NCBI RefSeq assembly: GCF_021018805.1
Contig: NC_086258.1
Location: forward strand, 20,986,692 to 21,050,691
Origin: Prinia subflava
Taxonomy: Eukaryota > Chordata > Aves > Passeriformes > Cisticolidae
Reading direction: 5' to 3'
DNA: 64,000 bases
The position numbers and the translations under genes are program-made. Shown here piece after piece: positions 1 to 12,930 of this stretch (its first letter is position 1; each line of letters opens with the position of its first letter). The notes beneath the pieces were generated by a model, which saw only the letters and a program-made list of their open reading frames with translations, did no database searches and was not told where the DNA came from.

Positions 1-1364
1 GCTACAGCTTGACAGCTTTTGAGCGATGTGGAAATACACAGGGTAGGAAAGCAGCTGGATTTTCCTGGCTGGGCATTCCTAGGGAATGACAGCAGCTGGC
101 ATTGCACAGAGGAACAAACACAGTGCCCCTGGCAGACCAGGATGCTTCTGAGCTCTGGCTGGCCAGAAGCAGAGAGCTGGGTATGATCTTGGAGGCCCTT
201 CCTTTGCATGTCAGTGGCTGCTCTGAGTAAATGTGCTGGGTGATTTGTTATGTTGACCTCAAACAGCAGAAAGATTGCTGGCACGTTCTCAGCTCCAAGC
301 ATGCAGGATAAATGCTTTCAAACTGCAAGGTCTCTCCCTGAGGTGGGAACTCAGGATCTGCCTCTCAGGTTTCTCTGGGGTGAGACACAGGTGCTTTTCA
401 GGCACTGCAGTGCACAGGGGCAGCTCTCCCTGGGGGTGTGCAGCACTCCCAGGTCCTTGGGCCAAACTTGTGGCAGACAGTTCCCTCCAGGGCCCTTCCA
501 GCTCCTAACACAACAGCACAACATGACAGGATGCAAAATGAGCTCAGTCCCTTTGCTTGGTGGCCAGAGCAGATGGTAGGAATCTTCTAGAGGCCGACAC
601 ATGAGGCATTTGGACTCTGAATCCTATTTTCTTCTCACTCTCTTGAGCACCAGGGATTATAGGCTTAGGCAAGTCAGCTGGGGATAACAGAGCTGTGTCC
701 AAGGGCACGAGGAGAAAATGGGGAGGAAAATCTCTCCAAAACCTATCCCTCAACTCCAAAGAAAACATGAAGCAGCAGCATATAGCATCAGTTAATTCTC
801 CTGCCACTGTTTTGGAGCCTGCTGTTTACATTCATGTGCTGGCTCACAGAACACGATGTATAGCTCTTGACTCCAGCCCTGAGGACAGGACCCGAGCTCA
901 GCTGGGCCGTGTTTACCCCGGGGAAGAGTTCAACAAAAAAGGTGCTTGGGCTGCCCTGTGGCTGCAGCTCCACCTGGCAGAGCACTTCCTCAAGTGTTTG
1001 GTGACAGAAGATGTGCCCACGCTGGCCCCTGGTTGAGGGGGCTGGACAGAGCAGGACCCCCTGTTCCGTGGCACGGACCTTCCTCCAGCTCTTCACCTCC
1101 TCATCCTGGCTGGGATGAAGCCCCAGGACAAGGGCTGAGCCAGCCCCATGCCAGACTGCTGTGCCTCCCACCACTGCCTGGAGGGCAAGGATGTGCTCAC
1201 CCTTCCTGAGGACAAGGGGGTCCACGTTCAGCATGGAGCAATCCTCTCTGAGGGCTCTGTTATTCCCACAGTGGGATCATCTCTACAGGACCCAAAGCAG
1301 GTACCAGCTATTAGAGCCTCTGAATACAAGAAAATAACTCCCAGCCAAACCTAACTGGGCTCCC
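1..1364. other. unique sequence, no gene seen
   Basis: Nothing recognisable on either strand. The open frames here lack protein-like composition and convincing splice signals. No CR1 tail, LTR ends or tandem repeat was found. Confidence 0.5.
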
Positions 1365-1612
1365 TCAAACCACTGGGCTCTCTCCAGTAGCTCCATGCCA
1401 CTCCCATACTGGGAACTGCAGAATTAGACACAGGACTCCAGATGTGGCCTCTGTGGTGCTGAAGGAAAGATGAACCTTGCTCTACCTGTTAGAAACATTT
1501 CTCCTTATGCAGCTCAGGATACCTTTAACCTTGGTTGTAATGCTCAGTGTGTTGTCCACCAGGTCCTTTTTTGCCAAGGTGATTTACAGAGAGCTGGCCC
1601 TCAAAGATACAG
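1365..1612 (-). mobile_element. decayed CR1 LINE fragment (ORF2 3' part)
   Basis: Read on the minus strand, this matches the part of CR1 ORF2 just upstream of the 3' UTR. The phrase GACACAGGACTCCAGATGTG near 1428 corresponds to the CR1 stretch coding for the end of the reverse-transcriptase ORF (SxLxxxHLEYCVQ-like). The later blocks (TTATGCAGCTCAGGAT near 1506 and GTTGTCCACCAGGTCC near 1550) follow in the CR1 order. It has many substitutions and indels and lacks the 3' tail, so it is an old internal fragment with no coding capacity. Confidence 0.55.
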
Positions 1613-4139
1613 TTACTAAAAATTATTTTTCTCTCCCACTTGAAGAATTCAGAAATGCAAAAAATTTTGTCTTCACATAAAAAAATATAGTCTTTCCTTT
1701 TAGAAAATCTAAAAGGAACAGTGCCCCATGGCCCATCAGCCCCTGGCAGGACATCAAGGCTGCCTGGCCCAGCACCACCCTGCTCATCAGACCAGGGAAG
1801 GAGCACTGAGCATCACCATCCAAAACAAGTGTCTCTTCACCTGGGTTTACAACTGTGATTCCCTCCTCACAAGTACCCCTGTTCACTCCAAAAGCTCTTA
1901 TCTGGGCTCAATGGCACAAAGCACCCACTGTTTTGAAAACAAATAGTGATCCTCTGCAGGATTCTAGTGGCTTCATTGTGAAAAGGGAGGGAAGGTTGCT
2001 CAGAAAGGGATGTCAGCTGCCTGCTTGAAACACACAAATGCTACCCTGGTGCCCTTCTCAGCTCTGGAAATCAATTATTCTGAAACTGCAGCATTATACA
2101 AAGCTGAGAGTGGCCCTAAGCACATGTGGCATGGCAAATAGTGGGGCACCCTGTTTCTGGCTTTTCACATCAGCAGGGCAATAGATAGAAACATCTGTGA
2201 GGGCTGTGGAGTGCTCTGAGAGAGAAACTTCCAGAGAATATGTAAGTCCTGTCTTCCCAACACTGATAGGTGGTGGAGGTGGATTTGCTCAGCTGTCCAA
2301 TGCCAAAACTATTGGCTGATTCTCAGTTAATCCAAAATCTGTTGTGCCAGACAGGAGCACTGCCACAGGAGGCTCAGTGGATATAGATGATAAATTTCCC
2401 CACACACCCTGGTTGTGGCAATCATGTTGTTGTGGCCCTAGACCCTGCTGGGAGAAGCAGACAACCTGTGTAGAGGAAATCCAAGCCCAGGGGATCCTGG
2501 AACTAAATCCAGACCTTTGTCAGTTTAATCCTGGTCTCAGTGTGAGTGGTATAAGGCATGAACAAATCTGTGGGGGTGAGGATCCACCCAGACTGATCCA
2601 CAGAGGGCCCACACTGCTGCTACAGCAGCAGGATCACCCTTCCCTGGTGCACTGGGCTGGGGTTTGGTGAGTTTATGCACAGAGGAGGATCACACCTCAC
2701 CTGGGACTCACATCAGCTCCCCTGGCCCACTCCTGCCCTGCAGTGAATTTGGAAGCAGCTGTGAGCTGCACCTCTTGCACCCACGGTGGTTACTGCACAT
2801 GGTCCAGCTTCCCCTGAGGCTACACCCACCACGAGACACCCCCAGCCTGTGCAATCACCCCAATCCTGGGCCTTCAACACAGCCACAACCACACCCTGAC
2901 CCCAGCAGATGTTCTGAGAAAATTACACTTCAATAAAAGGAGGCTCTGCTCCCTGTCTCCTTTCCAGCCCATGGCCCTGCAGAATTGCTGTCACCATCCT
3001 GCCACAGAGGGGACACTGGGAGGGGGATGTGCAGGGCAGGAATGAAAGCAGATGTGCAGAGAACACAGGGGCTCCAAGCAGGGGCTGAAATTGGCTTGGG
3101 CTCACACTTATTTAACCTGGGAGAGCAGTGTCTGTATCAGGTGGATTTCGTTTGAATGAAGATCAGGATCCAGGAATTCTTAGGATAATTAAGATTTGGA
3201 TTTGGGATGCTGTGAGCATTAGTTATGGACAGTACAAAGAATGAGGCTCCGAGCATATCCAGCAGCCTTCCCAGCATAGCTACAGACTCTGTCTTGATGT
3301 GAAGTTCAAGTCCTGCCTGTTTTCCTTGCATGCTGTCTTTCTCTGCTTGTTTTCCTGCCATGCAGCAATTCTGTTTGCTTTCCCTCTCCAAGACCCATAT
3401 TAACTGCTATTCCTCCTCTGCTGCCCCTGGCCACGATGTCTCCAGAACAGATCTTCCCAATTCCCTGGCCCTGAGACCCCTTTCATGCTCTCATATCCAT
3501 TTTCCAAGATGAAAAAAGGCCAAGAGTTTTCTCTCAAGATGGAATCAAAGATCACAAAGAAGTTTCTTAAAATATCATCTCTCACTGGAAAAGGGTGAGT
3601 TTTCTAATTAGTGAAGACACATCAGGACTCATGGTTGTTTGAGACAGGCTGGGCTGCAGCCAAGGGCTTTCACCATGCATCAGCCCAGCTCCTAGGGAAG
3701 AGCTCATGGAGCATCCTGGGTGATGTAGTCCAAGCACTCATCCAGACAGGATGAGTGACAGGAGTTTCCAAAACTGCAAGTTCAGTGAGTCACCTCAGTG
3801 GCATCCCTGGGTCAAAGTGCCTGGATTTTAGCCAGCTTTCCCTGGAATAACATGGGATGCGGGTTTTCACTACAAAGTAAACATCTTTCCAGGGGGATGA
3901 GAAGCCTTCTCTGAGCACTGCTGCTCCTGGGGCTGTCCATCCCTGAGGGGATGTCATCCCTGCTCCCAGCAGCTCTCAGATCAAGGGCTGGGTGTTTGCT
4001 GGGGTGCAGCTCTGTTCCTGCTCTCCCACAGCCCCTGTTTTACACACCTGCAGCTCCGAGCAGCTTTGCACCATGGAAAGCAGGCTAGGGTGTTTCCCTT
4101 TGCCCTCCTGGGGAGATGTGTAAAATCCAGGCTCTTAAA
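1613..4139. other. unique sequence, no gene seen
   Basis: No repeat or gene signature was recognised. The segment has ordinary mixed composition; short open frames do not resemble exons. An isolated AATAAAA at about 2932-2938 has no associated transcript evidence. Confidence 0.45.
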
Positions 4140-4570
4140 GGTCACCATTGCTAATAATTGCTAATAATTGCTATTACCACCACCATTGCTGATTGCTGTC
4201 ACCATTCCCCATTCATAAATGTTCAGCTTTGCAGAAAACCAGGAAAGCTCTTGCCCACGGTGCTAATTCCTTTGATGATAAAATTCTGGATGTGCCATAT
4301 CAGCCCTTAACCTGCCTGTGCCAGGAAGCCTTTATTTAGCACCAGCATTTATCACTGCTAAACGTATAAATAATACCATTAGCCACTCTGAGCAGCGATA
4401 AAATTAGCAGTGTAAACAGAGAAAGTGAGTGACCTTAGTGGAGAACCATTGTTGATTTTGACCCAACACCTACCAGTACGATTAGTCACAGCAGAGCAGC
4501 TCAGGGAAAGGGGCCATTGGGGCTTGTTTGGAAATTAGAGACTAGCACTGTTTATTTTACGGAACAGATC
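4140..4570. promoter_or_regulatory. candidate noncoding regulatory element (AT-rich, homeodomain/forkhead-type motifs)
   Basis: This AT-rich island is bordered by GC-richer DNA. It has a short tandem repeat (TTGCTAATAA-type, 4148-4175), many TAAT/ATTA cores, a GTAAACA forkhead-type core at 4412-4418 and several GATAAAA blocks. This texture is typical of conserved vertebrate noncoding elements, but conservation cannot be tested from one sequence. It could equally be neutral AT-rich DNA. A CpG cluster follows at about 4603-4640. Confidence 0.22.
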
Positions 4571-5327
4571 TAATTCCTGCTGCCTCTCTCCATAAGCACC
4601 GGGTCACGGCCCCACCTCCGTCCCTCCGGACGCCGCCGCTCCCCAGGGCTCATCAGGCTCGTGTCAGGAACTCCTGGAGGCTGCACTGTCCTCCAGAGCA
4701 GCTCCTCAGCCTTGCTGCCTGCCAGGGGTGTCAGGCAAGCATTGCCATGTGAAACCAAGGCTCTTCTAGCAACTTCCCTCTCTTCAAACCCTGCTGATTT
4801 TCCACCCTGTGAGATGTGGGGTGCCCCTTCTCTTTTCTATCCACCTGGCTAGAGCAGCAGGATTTCCAGTCCTTCTCTGGCTAAAGTCTGGGTGTGATGA
4901 TGAGGAGTACAGGAACCAGCACAACCTCTGGCTGCTCAGGCAGCCACTCTGTGAGGGGAGGCTGAGGGTGCTTGGGACGATGTGTCTGCTCAGGGGCAGA
5001 AAAACCTCTCAAACCTGCAGCAGGGGCAGCCACTCCACCTGAACATTCTGCCATCAGAGCTGTTGGAGGAGGAGATCCAAGCCATCAGAGTTCAGGGGAT
5101 GCTGCCTGGGAGTTCACACGCTGCTTGTGCATGGGCTGAGCTGCCAAAGCACAGAACAGATAGGGAACTCTCAGGACCTGGGATACAGTAAGTGTGTTGC
5201 TTTGAAAATGTTTCCCAGGTGTGGCTGTGAAAAGTTGAGAGGAAATCAGAAAATGATGCAAAATTTGCATGTCTTTGTTGTTTTTTGAAAGTGGCTCATA
5301 AAGGCAGCTGAGAACCCCATTTCCTGA
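4571..5327. other. unique sequence with a small CpG cluster
   Basis: A short CpG-dense run (about 4603-4640) opens this stretch. The rest is unremarkable. An ACA|GTAAGT splice-donor-like site near 5187 has no convincing upstream exon. Confidence 0.4.
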
Positions 5328-5571
5328 AAGGTCTCAATAATGGGAAGGAATTGTTCCCTGTGAAGCTGGTGAGGCCCTGGCACACGTGCCCAGAGAAGCT
5401 GTGGCTGCCCCTGGATCCCTGGAAGTGTCCAAGGCCAGGTTGGACAGAGCTTGGAGCAGTCTGGAACAGTGGAAGGTGTCCCTGCCATGGCAGGGGGTTG
5501 AAACAAGATGGGCTTTAAGGTCCCTTCCAACCCAAGTCATTCTGTCACTGGATGATTCTATGAATCATAGT
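5328..5571 (+). mobile_element. CR1 LINE, truncated 3' end
   Basis: This is the last 240 bases of a CR1 element in plus orientation. It has the block CCCAGAGAAGCTGTGGCTGC near 5390, the segment ending in TGTCCCTGCCATGGCAGGGG near 5480, and the terminal AAGGTCCCTTCCAACCC motif near 5517. The tail is ATTCTGTCAC / GATTCTATGAATCAT. 5' truncation is usual for CR1. No protein is encoded. Confidence 0.9.
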
Positions 5572-8500
5572 CCTGTGCACTGAGAATATTTTTGGATCCA
5601 AGGACCAGAATCAGAAGTGAACCTTCAGGACCATACTTCTTTTCCTACTCCCTATCATCCAACAACCTTATCTATCATCCCCTCATCCCTATCATCCCCT
5701 CAACCTTACCTCTAAATCCTGATCTCTGCAGTAGCCTGGCCAGCTGGAACTTAGTGCGCTTTGCCCTCTGAAACAAATCCTCCCTCTCTGTTTTCTGTCT
5801 CTCTCACATAGATAGTAGCTAACAATTTATATTTTTAATGTATGTAAGAGACAATTTTTTCACCCAGGTCTATCGTTGGACTGTGAAGTGTGACAGCCTC
5901 TGCTCTTTGGGGTTGGTGTGCTCAATGCTGGGTTTAAGGGAGCAGCTTCACTATTCCATCCTAGGTGCTGCTCTGGCACCAGAGGGGACCCCAGAAAAGC
6001 TGAAGCCCACGCAAAGGGTTGACTCTTCTAGGACAAGCTATTAATAGAAGGAAAGAAATGTTGGTTGGAGAAACTTCAGCAGGGTGTCTGGTCCCAAATC
6101 CCCATTGGATTGGAAGAGACACAGCTAGTCAAATGAGAGCTGATTTGGGAGGTTCAGAGCTGAACAAGACTGATGTCTTTCCAGAAAGATGACATGGGTG
6201 TGTTACTTGATTTACCATAATTTAATCAAGCTGATCATTAGGTTAATTTGAAGATCTAATGTAGAATGAAATGCACTGGAACAACTCAAACATGGGAGGA
6301 GCTCCTCCTATTGCCAGCTCAAAAATCAATATGAAACAACAACCAAAATACGTGCTCTGCAAGTACTCACTGGGGGAAAGGCTCTGGCCTGCTCTGTGCA
6401 GGAAGACAAGCCAGATGACATCCCTTCTTGGATTAACCAGCAGTGAATCTCTCAGCCCCCTCCCCAGCCACCCCTCTGGTTTATTTAATCACCTATTTCA
6501 GTTCTTAATTTGCATTATATGGGCACTGGTGAGGTTTGATGATTCCCTGCCTCACTGTTAGGATTTAGATATATCCCACAGTAATAAATGGGAAACCAAT
6601 CTTGGAAACTTTGGCTGTGGTCCTACTATTGTCCTACCTTGGGAAGAAGAGCATGGTTGGTTTTGGAGGTAAACTGGATTCTGTGCAGAAATTCTCTTCC
6701 CAAGAGCAAGGTGAGTACCCAGACCTCAGGGAGAGAGGGCACAGATTTTGCCCTGGTCTCAAAGAACAACGAAATCTCACTAATTGTGAAACCTTCGGGA
6801 GAAACAAGAAGGAAAACGCCTTGACACACCTCAGGGTACCGAGAGAAATTGTTCTGCTGTGGTTTCTTCATCTCACTCCTCTGAAACCCTCCTGCTCTTC
6901 ACCCTGCCAGTGCTTGTCCATGCAAGCTGCCCCCTACCCTCAGCCTGCTTGTTCTCCTTCCAGGAGAAAGTTCTTATCTGCTCCTCTCACCATTCCTGGG
7001 CAGACCCTAACCAGACCCCTCAGTTCATCCCAGATTTTTCTAATGTGCTGGTCTTTCTCCTGCTCCTGTGGCCAACTGCAGACAGGCTCTGGGGAGAGTG
7101 TGTACCCTAATGAAAAGCAGGTGCTGGCCAGCCCTGCTGGGCAGAGCTGTGTAAGGAAACGTGAGCGAGCTCTGACTTGTGTGTGTGTCACATTCGCTTT
7201 CCTGTTGTGCTGCTGACGGGCGTGTATGACCCAAAGCAAACAGTACCTGTGCCATGCACTCCACAGCTGCCAGGAGCTGGCCAGGGCAGCAGGGGAGGTG
7301 CCAGGGCTGCCCACAGCTCATGGGTCTTGGCTTGCAGTGAGCGGCAGCATCGTCAGGAGGGGGAGCAAACCGCTTTCCCACCCTGTTGCCCTATTTCCCA
7401 TTTGCTCCCTGCCTGAGTTCCCATCACAGCTCTGGCCTCAGTCTGCGTGCTATCCATTTCTCAAGGGCCTTCCCTGGGTTTGGATCTCCTCCTGACGCCT
7501 TGCAAGCCGGGATGAACATTCCTGCAATCCCACGCTGGCCATGGACTCCCACACTCAGCGCCACCCGCGGTTTCCTTTCTCTGTTCATTGGCTGCTTGTC
7601 ACAATCGGGTGTTCTGTGTGTCACCTCCACCCCAGGACACCGAGTGGGGCTCTCTGAGGCCGTTGCATTTGCTGACATGCCAGGCTGAGCCGGGTTAGCA
7701 ATGGGTTAGCAAAAGCCCCTTTGGCGTGAAAATTAGCCTGGGTGAGCTCGGGCTCACAAAAGGAGAAATTTTGCAGGGAAAGCAGAAGCAGAGGAGAGAG
7801 ATACAGCCCCTGATGGATTCTCTACAGCTGAAGTGAGCAGGAAAAATGATACAGACACCCCTCTCCATGGGACAAGGCTGGCATGAACACAGAACCACTG
7901 TGCTGCAGGAGGGACCCAGCTGCAAGGTTTTGGTGGCATTCATTAGCACGACAGTGGGATGGAGGAGAGGCTCCAGTCCCAGAGCAAAGAGGACTGATGA
8001 ACCCAGAGCACGTAGGGTGCAAGGATCAACATGAGTGAAGTCTGTCTTCTAGACTTGTCCTCCTTCTGAATCTGACATTGGGCGACACTTCCCACCTGTC
8101 AGCCCCGTTGCTGTGGCTCAGGACACTGCCCAGCACACTGCCCAGCACATCCACATCCCACCTGGGCTCGCCCATCCAGCCAGGCTGTGGCCATGGGCTC
8201 GTGCCTGCCCAGAGACACAGCTCAGCTGTGCATGAACAAGCCCTGCTGTGCTGATGGGGATCTTGCAGAGCTGCCAGTTGCATTCCAGCTCGTTATGTTT
8301 TAATTTATTCAATCCATAGGCTGCCTATTGTGAGGATATCAGCGTTGAGAAGCAAAATCCAAATCCAGAACATTGCAGAAGAACCAAACTGCCAAAATGC
8401 AGAGACAGAGAGACAAAGTAAATCTGTCATAAGGCGGTCCTGACAGACCTCCCACCCCGAGAGGAGCCAGTTCCCAATTAGCGCAAAGGAACTTGGGCAA

Positions 8501-9454
8501 AGAGGAGGAACAGATTCAAAAACAAATGAAAGGGACCAAAAATGGTCAAGAAAAGGCCAGTGGAAATACTCAGGTCAGCGCTGTGCCATGTAGCACAGGG
8601 GGTGTCCCTCCATGCCTTGGAGCCCTCCCCTGGCACAGACCTGCACCAAATGGTCCCTGTAAATTTTCCAATGATTTCAGGATTGAAGATCTGTCCAAGA
8701 GTAGCTCCTGTCCCTGCTTGACATTCAGGATGCTGATCTCAGCCATGATGGCAGCTGGAGATGAGAGGAGCAGATGGGTGCAAGGGAGGCTGCGTGGGCC
8801 ATGGGGTGTCAGGGCTGTCACAGGCGCCTGTGGGGCAGTGAGCACAGCTCTTGGGGAGACGGGTGGGGATTCTGGGAGCATGGACAGGAAGGGCACTGAC
8901 AGGAGCCAAAACTCACTCCCAAGATCACTCTGTGCCCAAGAGAGAGGCCAAGGGGCTCTGAAGACATGGCCAGCAAATGGCAGATCATGAGCCAGCTGGG
9001 AATCTGCTGTGCTGGTGCTTGCAAGGGGGCAGCGGGGCCGGGGTGCCCCATGAGGTGCCATTCCCTGTGACACGTCTGAGCGGGGGCATGGCTGTGGGTG
9101 GGGCACTCGGATGCTCCTGCAGCCCTTGGGCTGTCTGTCGGTGCTGCTGGATAAGGAGGGACTCCAGGGCACCCCGGAGAGAGAAGGGAAACAGAAACCT
9201 CTCCTAGCAGTATGAATCACTCTGGCTCCCTGGCTGTTCCAGCTGAGCATCTGCCTGGAGGGCTGGAGGCCGCAGGGATGGTGGCTGTGACCTCCTGCAC
9301 AGCTTGGTGCTCCTCAGGCCCCGCTCCCCGTGCCAGGCTCGCGCCCAGACAGCACAGCAAGAGTCGCTTCCCGTAACAGAGCTCCCCAGCCCCACTGGCT
9401 TCCAGCACTGCAGCCTGCACTGATCTCGCCCTGATAAAATAGTTTCCGACTCAC
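5572..9454. other. unique sequence, no firm gene
   Basis: Contains a short pyrimidine-rich tandem of TATCATCCCCTC-like units (about 5640-5705), a 12-bp unit repeated twice (ACACTGCCCAGC, 8123-8146), and a CpG-containing stretch at about 7495-7690. Two exon-like intervals (6582-6710 plus, 8641-8754 minus) were examined and judged too weak. An AT-rich block lies at about 8285-8500. Confidence 0.4.
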
Positions 9455-9582
9455 TTTGAAGCTCTCGGGCTCCAAGTTCAGGCCACGCTTGCTGGCTATC
9501 TCAGAAGGGATGCTTGGGATGCTGCAGGGGAAGAAGCTGACATCGGCATGCTGCAGCCCCTCCTGGTGAGTGGCCAGGGTCC
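9455..9582 (-). CDS. candidate internal coding exon, unidentified gene
   Basis: On the minus strand a 128-nt segment sits between an acceptor (ATCCTCACAG, AG just above 9582) and a strong donor (CAAA|GTGAGT, GT just below 9455). It enters two bases before a codon boundary (phase 1) and leaves in phase 0, giving 42 complete codons with no stop. The peptide begins TLATHQEGLQHAD and includes FFPCSIPSIPSEIASKRG, ending in ESFK. By hand count, G+C at codon positions 1, 2 and 3 is about 55, 45 and 79 percent, the pattern of real avian coding exons. The frame stays open beyond both splice sites, so openness alone proves little. I do not recognise the protein family and found no partner exon with matching phase, so a decayed exon or a chance match remains possible. 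Confidence 0.42.
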
Positions 9583-12285
9583 CTGTGAGGATGTGGGACC
9601 CCCACATCAATGCTGAGCCCGGCCTGGCTCCTGGCTCATTGTCAGATTGGTTTGTGCAAACAGCAAACCAGTTCTCCAGTGTCTGGGCATGTGTGAGTGG
9701 CCAAAGGACAAGGTCTGGGGGAAAAAGGGTCACCAATTGCTGTCAGATAAATCCATTAAACTTCCAAAACCAGCCAGACACAGAGCATCAACCCTCCCCA
9801 ACATCATTCCAGTCTGGCTCATCTGAGTCTTCCTCCTGGTGGGCTCCTTTCCCTGCTCCTGCCCTCCCACTGCCCGCCCCTTTCCCTGGGTGCCCTTTGG
9901 CTTTCTGCACTCCCTGCAGTGCTTTCTGTTCCTGACTAACCTAAACAACTCCATGGACTTTATGAATTTTTTCCCCTTGCTGTTCATCCTGGTTTCCAGA
10001 GCATTGCAGACTATGCAGATCATAACAGCTATATTTAAGGTTGCCTGACAGTTTCCATGATATGACCCATTGTTCGGTTGCTTTCAACACTGCCAAACTT
10101 TAACCCTTTGAGCTGAATAACTCAGGACATCTTCAGCAAGTCTAGTCCTTTTGAAAAGAAAAACGAGGGGGGAACACTTGATTTCTTATTGAGGCTTTGC
10201 TGGGAGGCCTCTCCTTCAGAGATTTGCAGGACAGCTTGGGGAGGGCTCTGGTGCTGGGGCTGTGTCTCTACTCTTGTGTGTCTCATGACAAATGCACCCA
10301 GATACAGAAAAGTCTCAAAGGGTTTTCTCGAGCCCCCCTGATGCAGAGCTGTACCAGGGCTGATCCCCGTGACTGCTGTGACTGCAGCCAGTGATTGCCC
10401 CTCTCCCTCAGCCCAGACCCACACCAGTGGGGCCACCCTGCAGCCGCAGCCCCTGGCACTCCCCCACTGCCCAAACGGCAGATGTCACCTTGCCCCTGAC
10501 CCCTGAGCCGCTGTGCCAGGTTGTCACTTTGTCCCTGGGCAGCAGGGACACTGTCCCTCCTGGCTGTTGGTGCTGGGATGCTGCAGTGCCTGGCTCACGG
10601 CTCTCCACACTCCTCTGCTGCCAGCAAGTGGCCGAGGTGGCAGCAGGAGATGCCCTTGTCCACACCGTGTTTGGGACACTGACTCTGTAGCGACCTTTTG
10701 TGCATCACTCTAAGGCAGATCTGCTGGTTTTAAAGTCTTTTTTGGGGAAAAAAAAATCGCATTTAGTCACTGAATTTTCCCCCCTCGCTTTTAAACATAT
10801 TGAACATGTGTTGCAGTGTCTACGTGATTGTGTGTGCAATGTCACCCCAGCTCTGCCTTATCTAACCACAGGATCTCAGTGAACAAAGCAAGATTGTGCA
10901 ATTAGCAAAGCTGGTTCTTATAGGAAAAATAAATAAATTGTGTCTCCATATGCCCAAAGCTCTCTCACGTAGCATACGCATGTCAGACTAAGCCAAACCA
11001 CACAGGCATGTTTAAATGGCATTTTTACACTGCACCTTCATAGCATCTCCCTCATTTTTGTACAAATCCTGTGAAGAGAGCTGACAGCACAGAATGCAGA
11101 AGGAAACCTGGCAGCCCAGTTATAGGTCTGCACCAGGACAAGGAGGTCTGATTTTCCATCCTGCCTCTAGGTTTTGAACCCTGGCCATGCCATGGATGAT
11201 CCAGTTATTCCAGCCACCTCTGACAAGGGAATTCTGAAAACCCATGCAAGCTCTGTCAGCAATGCCTCTTTGCCCATTGTTTTGAAATGCTCAGAGAACA
11301 TCAACACAACCTCTGTGCAAGCAGTGCCAGGCACACTCTGTCCTACCACCCTGTCCTTGATGGCCAGCACACGTGGGGTTCCTTGATCTCTACGGAATTT
11401 GTTACTCACAAACCCCACACAGGCACCAAAGGCCCAGCCTGGACGGGACCCTGAAGTTGTTGCCAATGCCTGTTTTGCCCTGTTCATCCCAACATAGTTA
11501 AAAAAACCAAAGTCACACCCTCAGGCACTAAAACAAGGACTGAAACACTGACTGTAACTGAAGGGCCCCTGCATAAACTGCAGGCTTATCCCATGTGCTG
11601 CAGAAACTGTCTGGATTGCAGAGGGGAGGCTATGGCTAACAGAAATACTCAGAATTCAAGAGAGATTTCCATGCAATTCCCTAGCCAAAAAGCTGACACC
11701 ACTGATATTTGCAAATTCCACTCGAGTTCCTTCCTCAGCAATGAAACACCCTTGAAGAACACAGGTAAAAGTGGGGGAAAGGGAAGAAAGTTCTTTTGTG
11801 CCTCCAAATTTTCCTTTTAATTGGTGCAGAGGACATTTTTTATGGCCCTCCTCTACATGTGCTACAATGGAGACCACCATGGACTTCTGCCCCCCAGGTG
11901 TCCCTTGTAATTCCCTGGAGGACACAGAACCAGCATTGGCTCTTCCTGTCCTCTCAGGAATAATATTACACAACCCACTTCTAAAGAATGATGGGTTTTC
12001 TTGCAGTCATTCTGAAACTTGAATATTTTATAAAGACTGAAATGATCACAGCAAATTCCAAGGACAGCCAAGGAGCTCAAAATGATCTGATCATGTTTCC
12101 AACCATGAGACCTTTGGAAAGAGCCCCAGAAAGAGGGGGAAATGCATTAATTTTATGTTTTAATATTCAACAAACAGAGAGGCCTCTGCAGAGCAGCAGC
12201 ATCCAGTTGAAAGTGTTGAGGAGTTTATTTTTCTTCAAACCTGCAATGGGGCCGAGTTTGGGACTCTCTGTTTAGCTTTTCAGCC
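9583..12285. other. unique sequence, possible intron or intergenic DNA
   Basis: If the exon at 9455-9582 is real, this would be upstream intron on the minus strand. No second exon was identified. A 10.7-11.0 kb block is AT-rich with A-runs and TAAT-type words, resembling a possible regulatory element, but nothing specific can be claimed. Confidence 0.35.
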
Positions 12286-12930
12286 TCTAGTTACATTGTG
12301 TAAACAGTTTATTTAACATCATTTTTGGCACTTCTTCAGTAAACCCACCATAATAATCCTACTGGCAGACCAAACAGATCACAGATTAGCAGACAAAGCT
12401 GCTGTAAAACACCAAATTACCCATCCCCTGCTTTCCTGTTTTCAGGAGATGTGAAGTCCTGTACTTAGTTGTGTTTATGCCTCATTCCGTGGCTGCACCA
12501 CCAGGTCATGGAGCTGCTCCAATTAATGCTCCACCTCAGCCTCCAGCAGCACTGAAACAGGGAAGCGCCGTGGGGGAAGGATTTTTCGGCTCTTTAGAAG
12601 CTCATAAAACGTGCTGGGGTGCTGGCTGTTGCTTAACAGGGAAGGTATGCTGGCTTGATCCAGATTGGAAAGGACTCTAGACTAATGCTAAAGTCACCTA
12701 TTGCTTACATTTCATTTTAATGTGCTTGAGTTCAATAAAAGTTTATCATCTCCATTAAAACGGTGCCTATTGAAACTGATTTAATCTCGTTAGCACAGAA
12801 AACCACATGAAAGGAATCAAATCCATGGACAAGATTGAGCACAGTTACTTTCGGAGCATAAATTACATAAAAGCTGAGGGATAATCAGCCAGAGCCACAG
12901 AGCCTGTCACCTGCATTACTCACATATTTA
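12286..12930. promoter_or_regulatory. candidate noncoding regulatory element
   Basis: This is an AT-rich island with the palindrome TAAACAGTTTA at 12301-12311 (overlapping a GTAAACA forkhead-type core), CAATTAATG near 12520, and TTTAATCTCGTTAGC near 12780. There are repeated ATTA/TAAT cores between GC-richer flanks. It looks like vertebrate enhancer DNA, but this rests on motif texture alone. The 364 bases that follow, up to the LTR at 13295, show nothing recognisable. Confidence 0.22.

Noticed and set aside
6582..6710. Plus-strand exon-like segment ending in AAG|GTGAGT with 42 open codons
   Set aside because: The donor is strong, but the acceptor has a poor pyrimidine tract. Third-position G+C is only about 48 percent, and the peptide resembles nothing known.
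8641..8754. Minus-strand exon-like segment (peptide AEISILNVKQGQELLLD)
   Set aside because: The open frame has a phase incompatible with the exon at 9455-9582, the in-phase frame hits a stop, and the donor is weak. Possibly chance.
10596..10689. Minus-strand cysteine-containing open segment between CTACAG and GTGAGC
   Set aside because: Weak acceptor and a CC|GT donor; too short to judge. Treated as chance.
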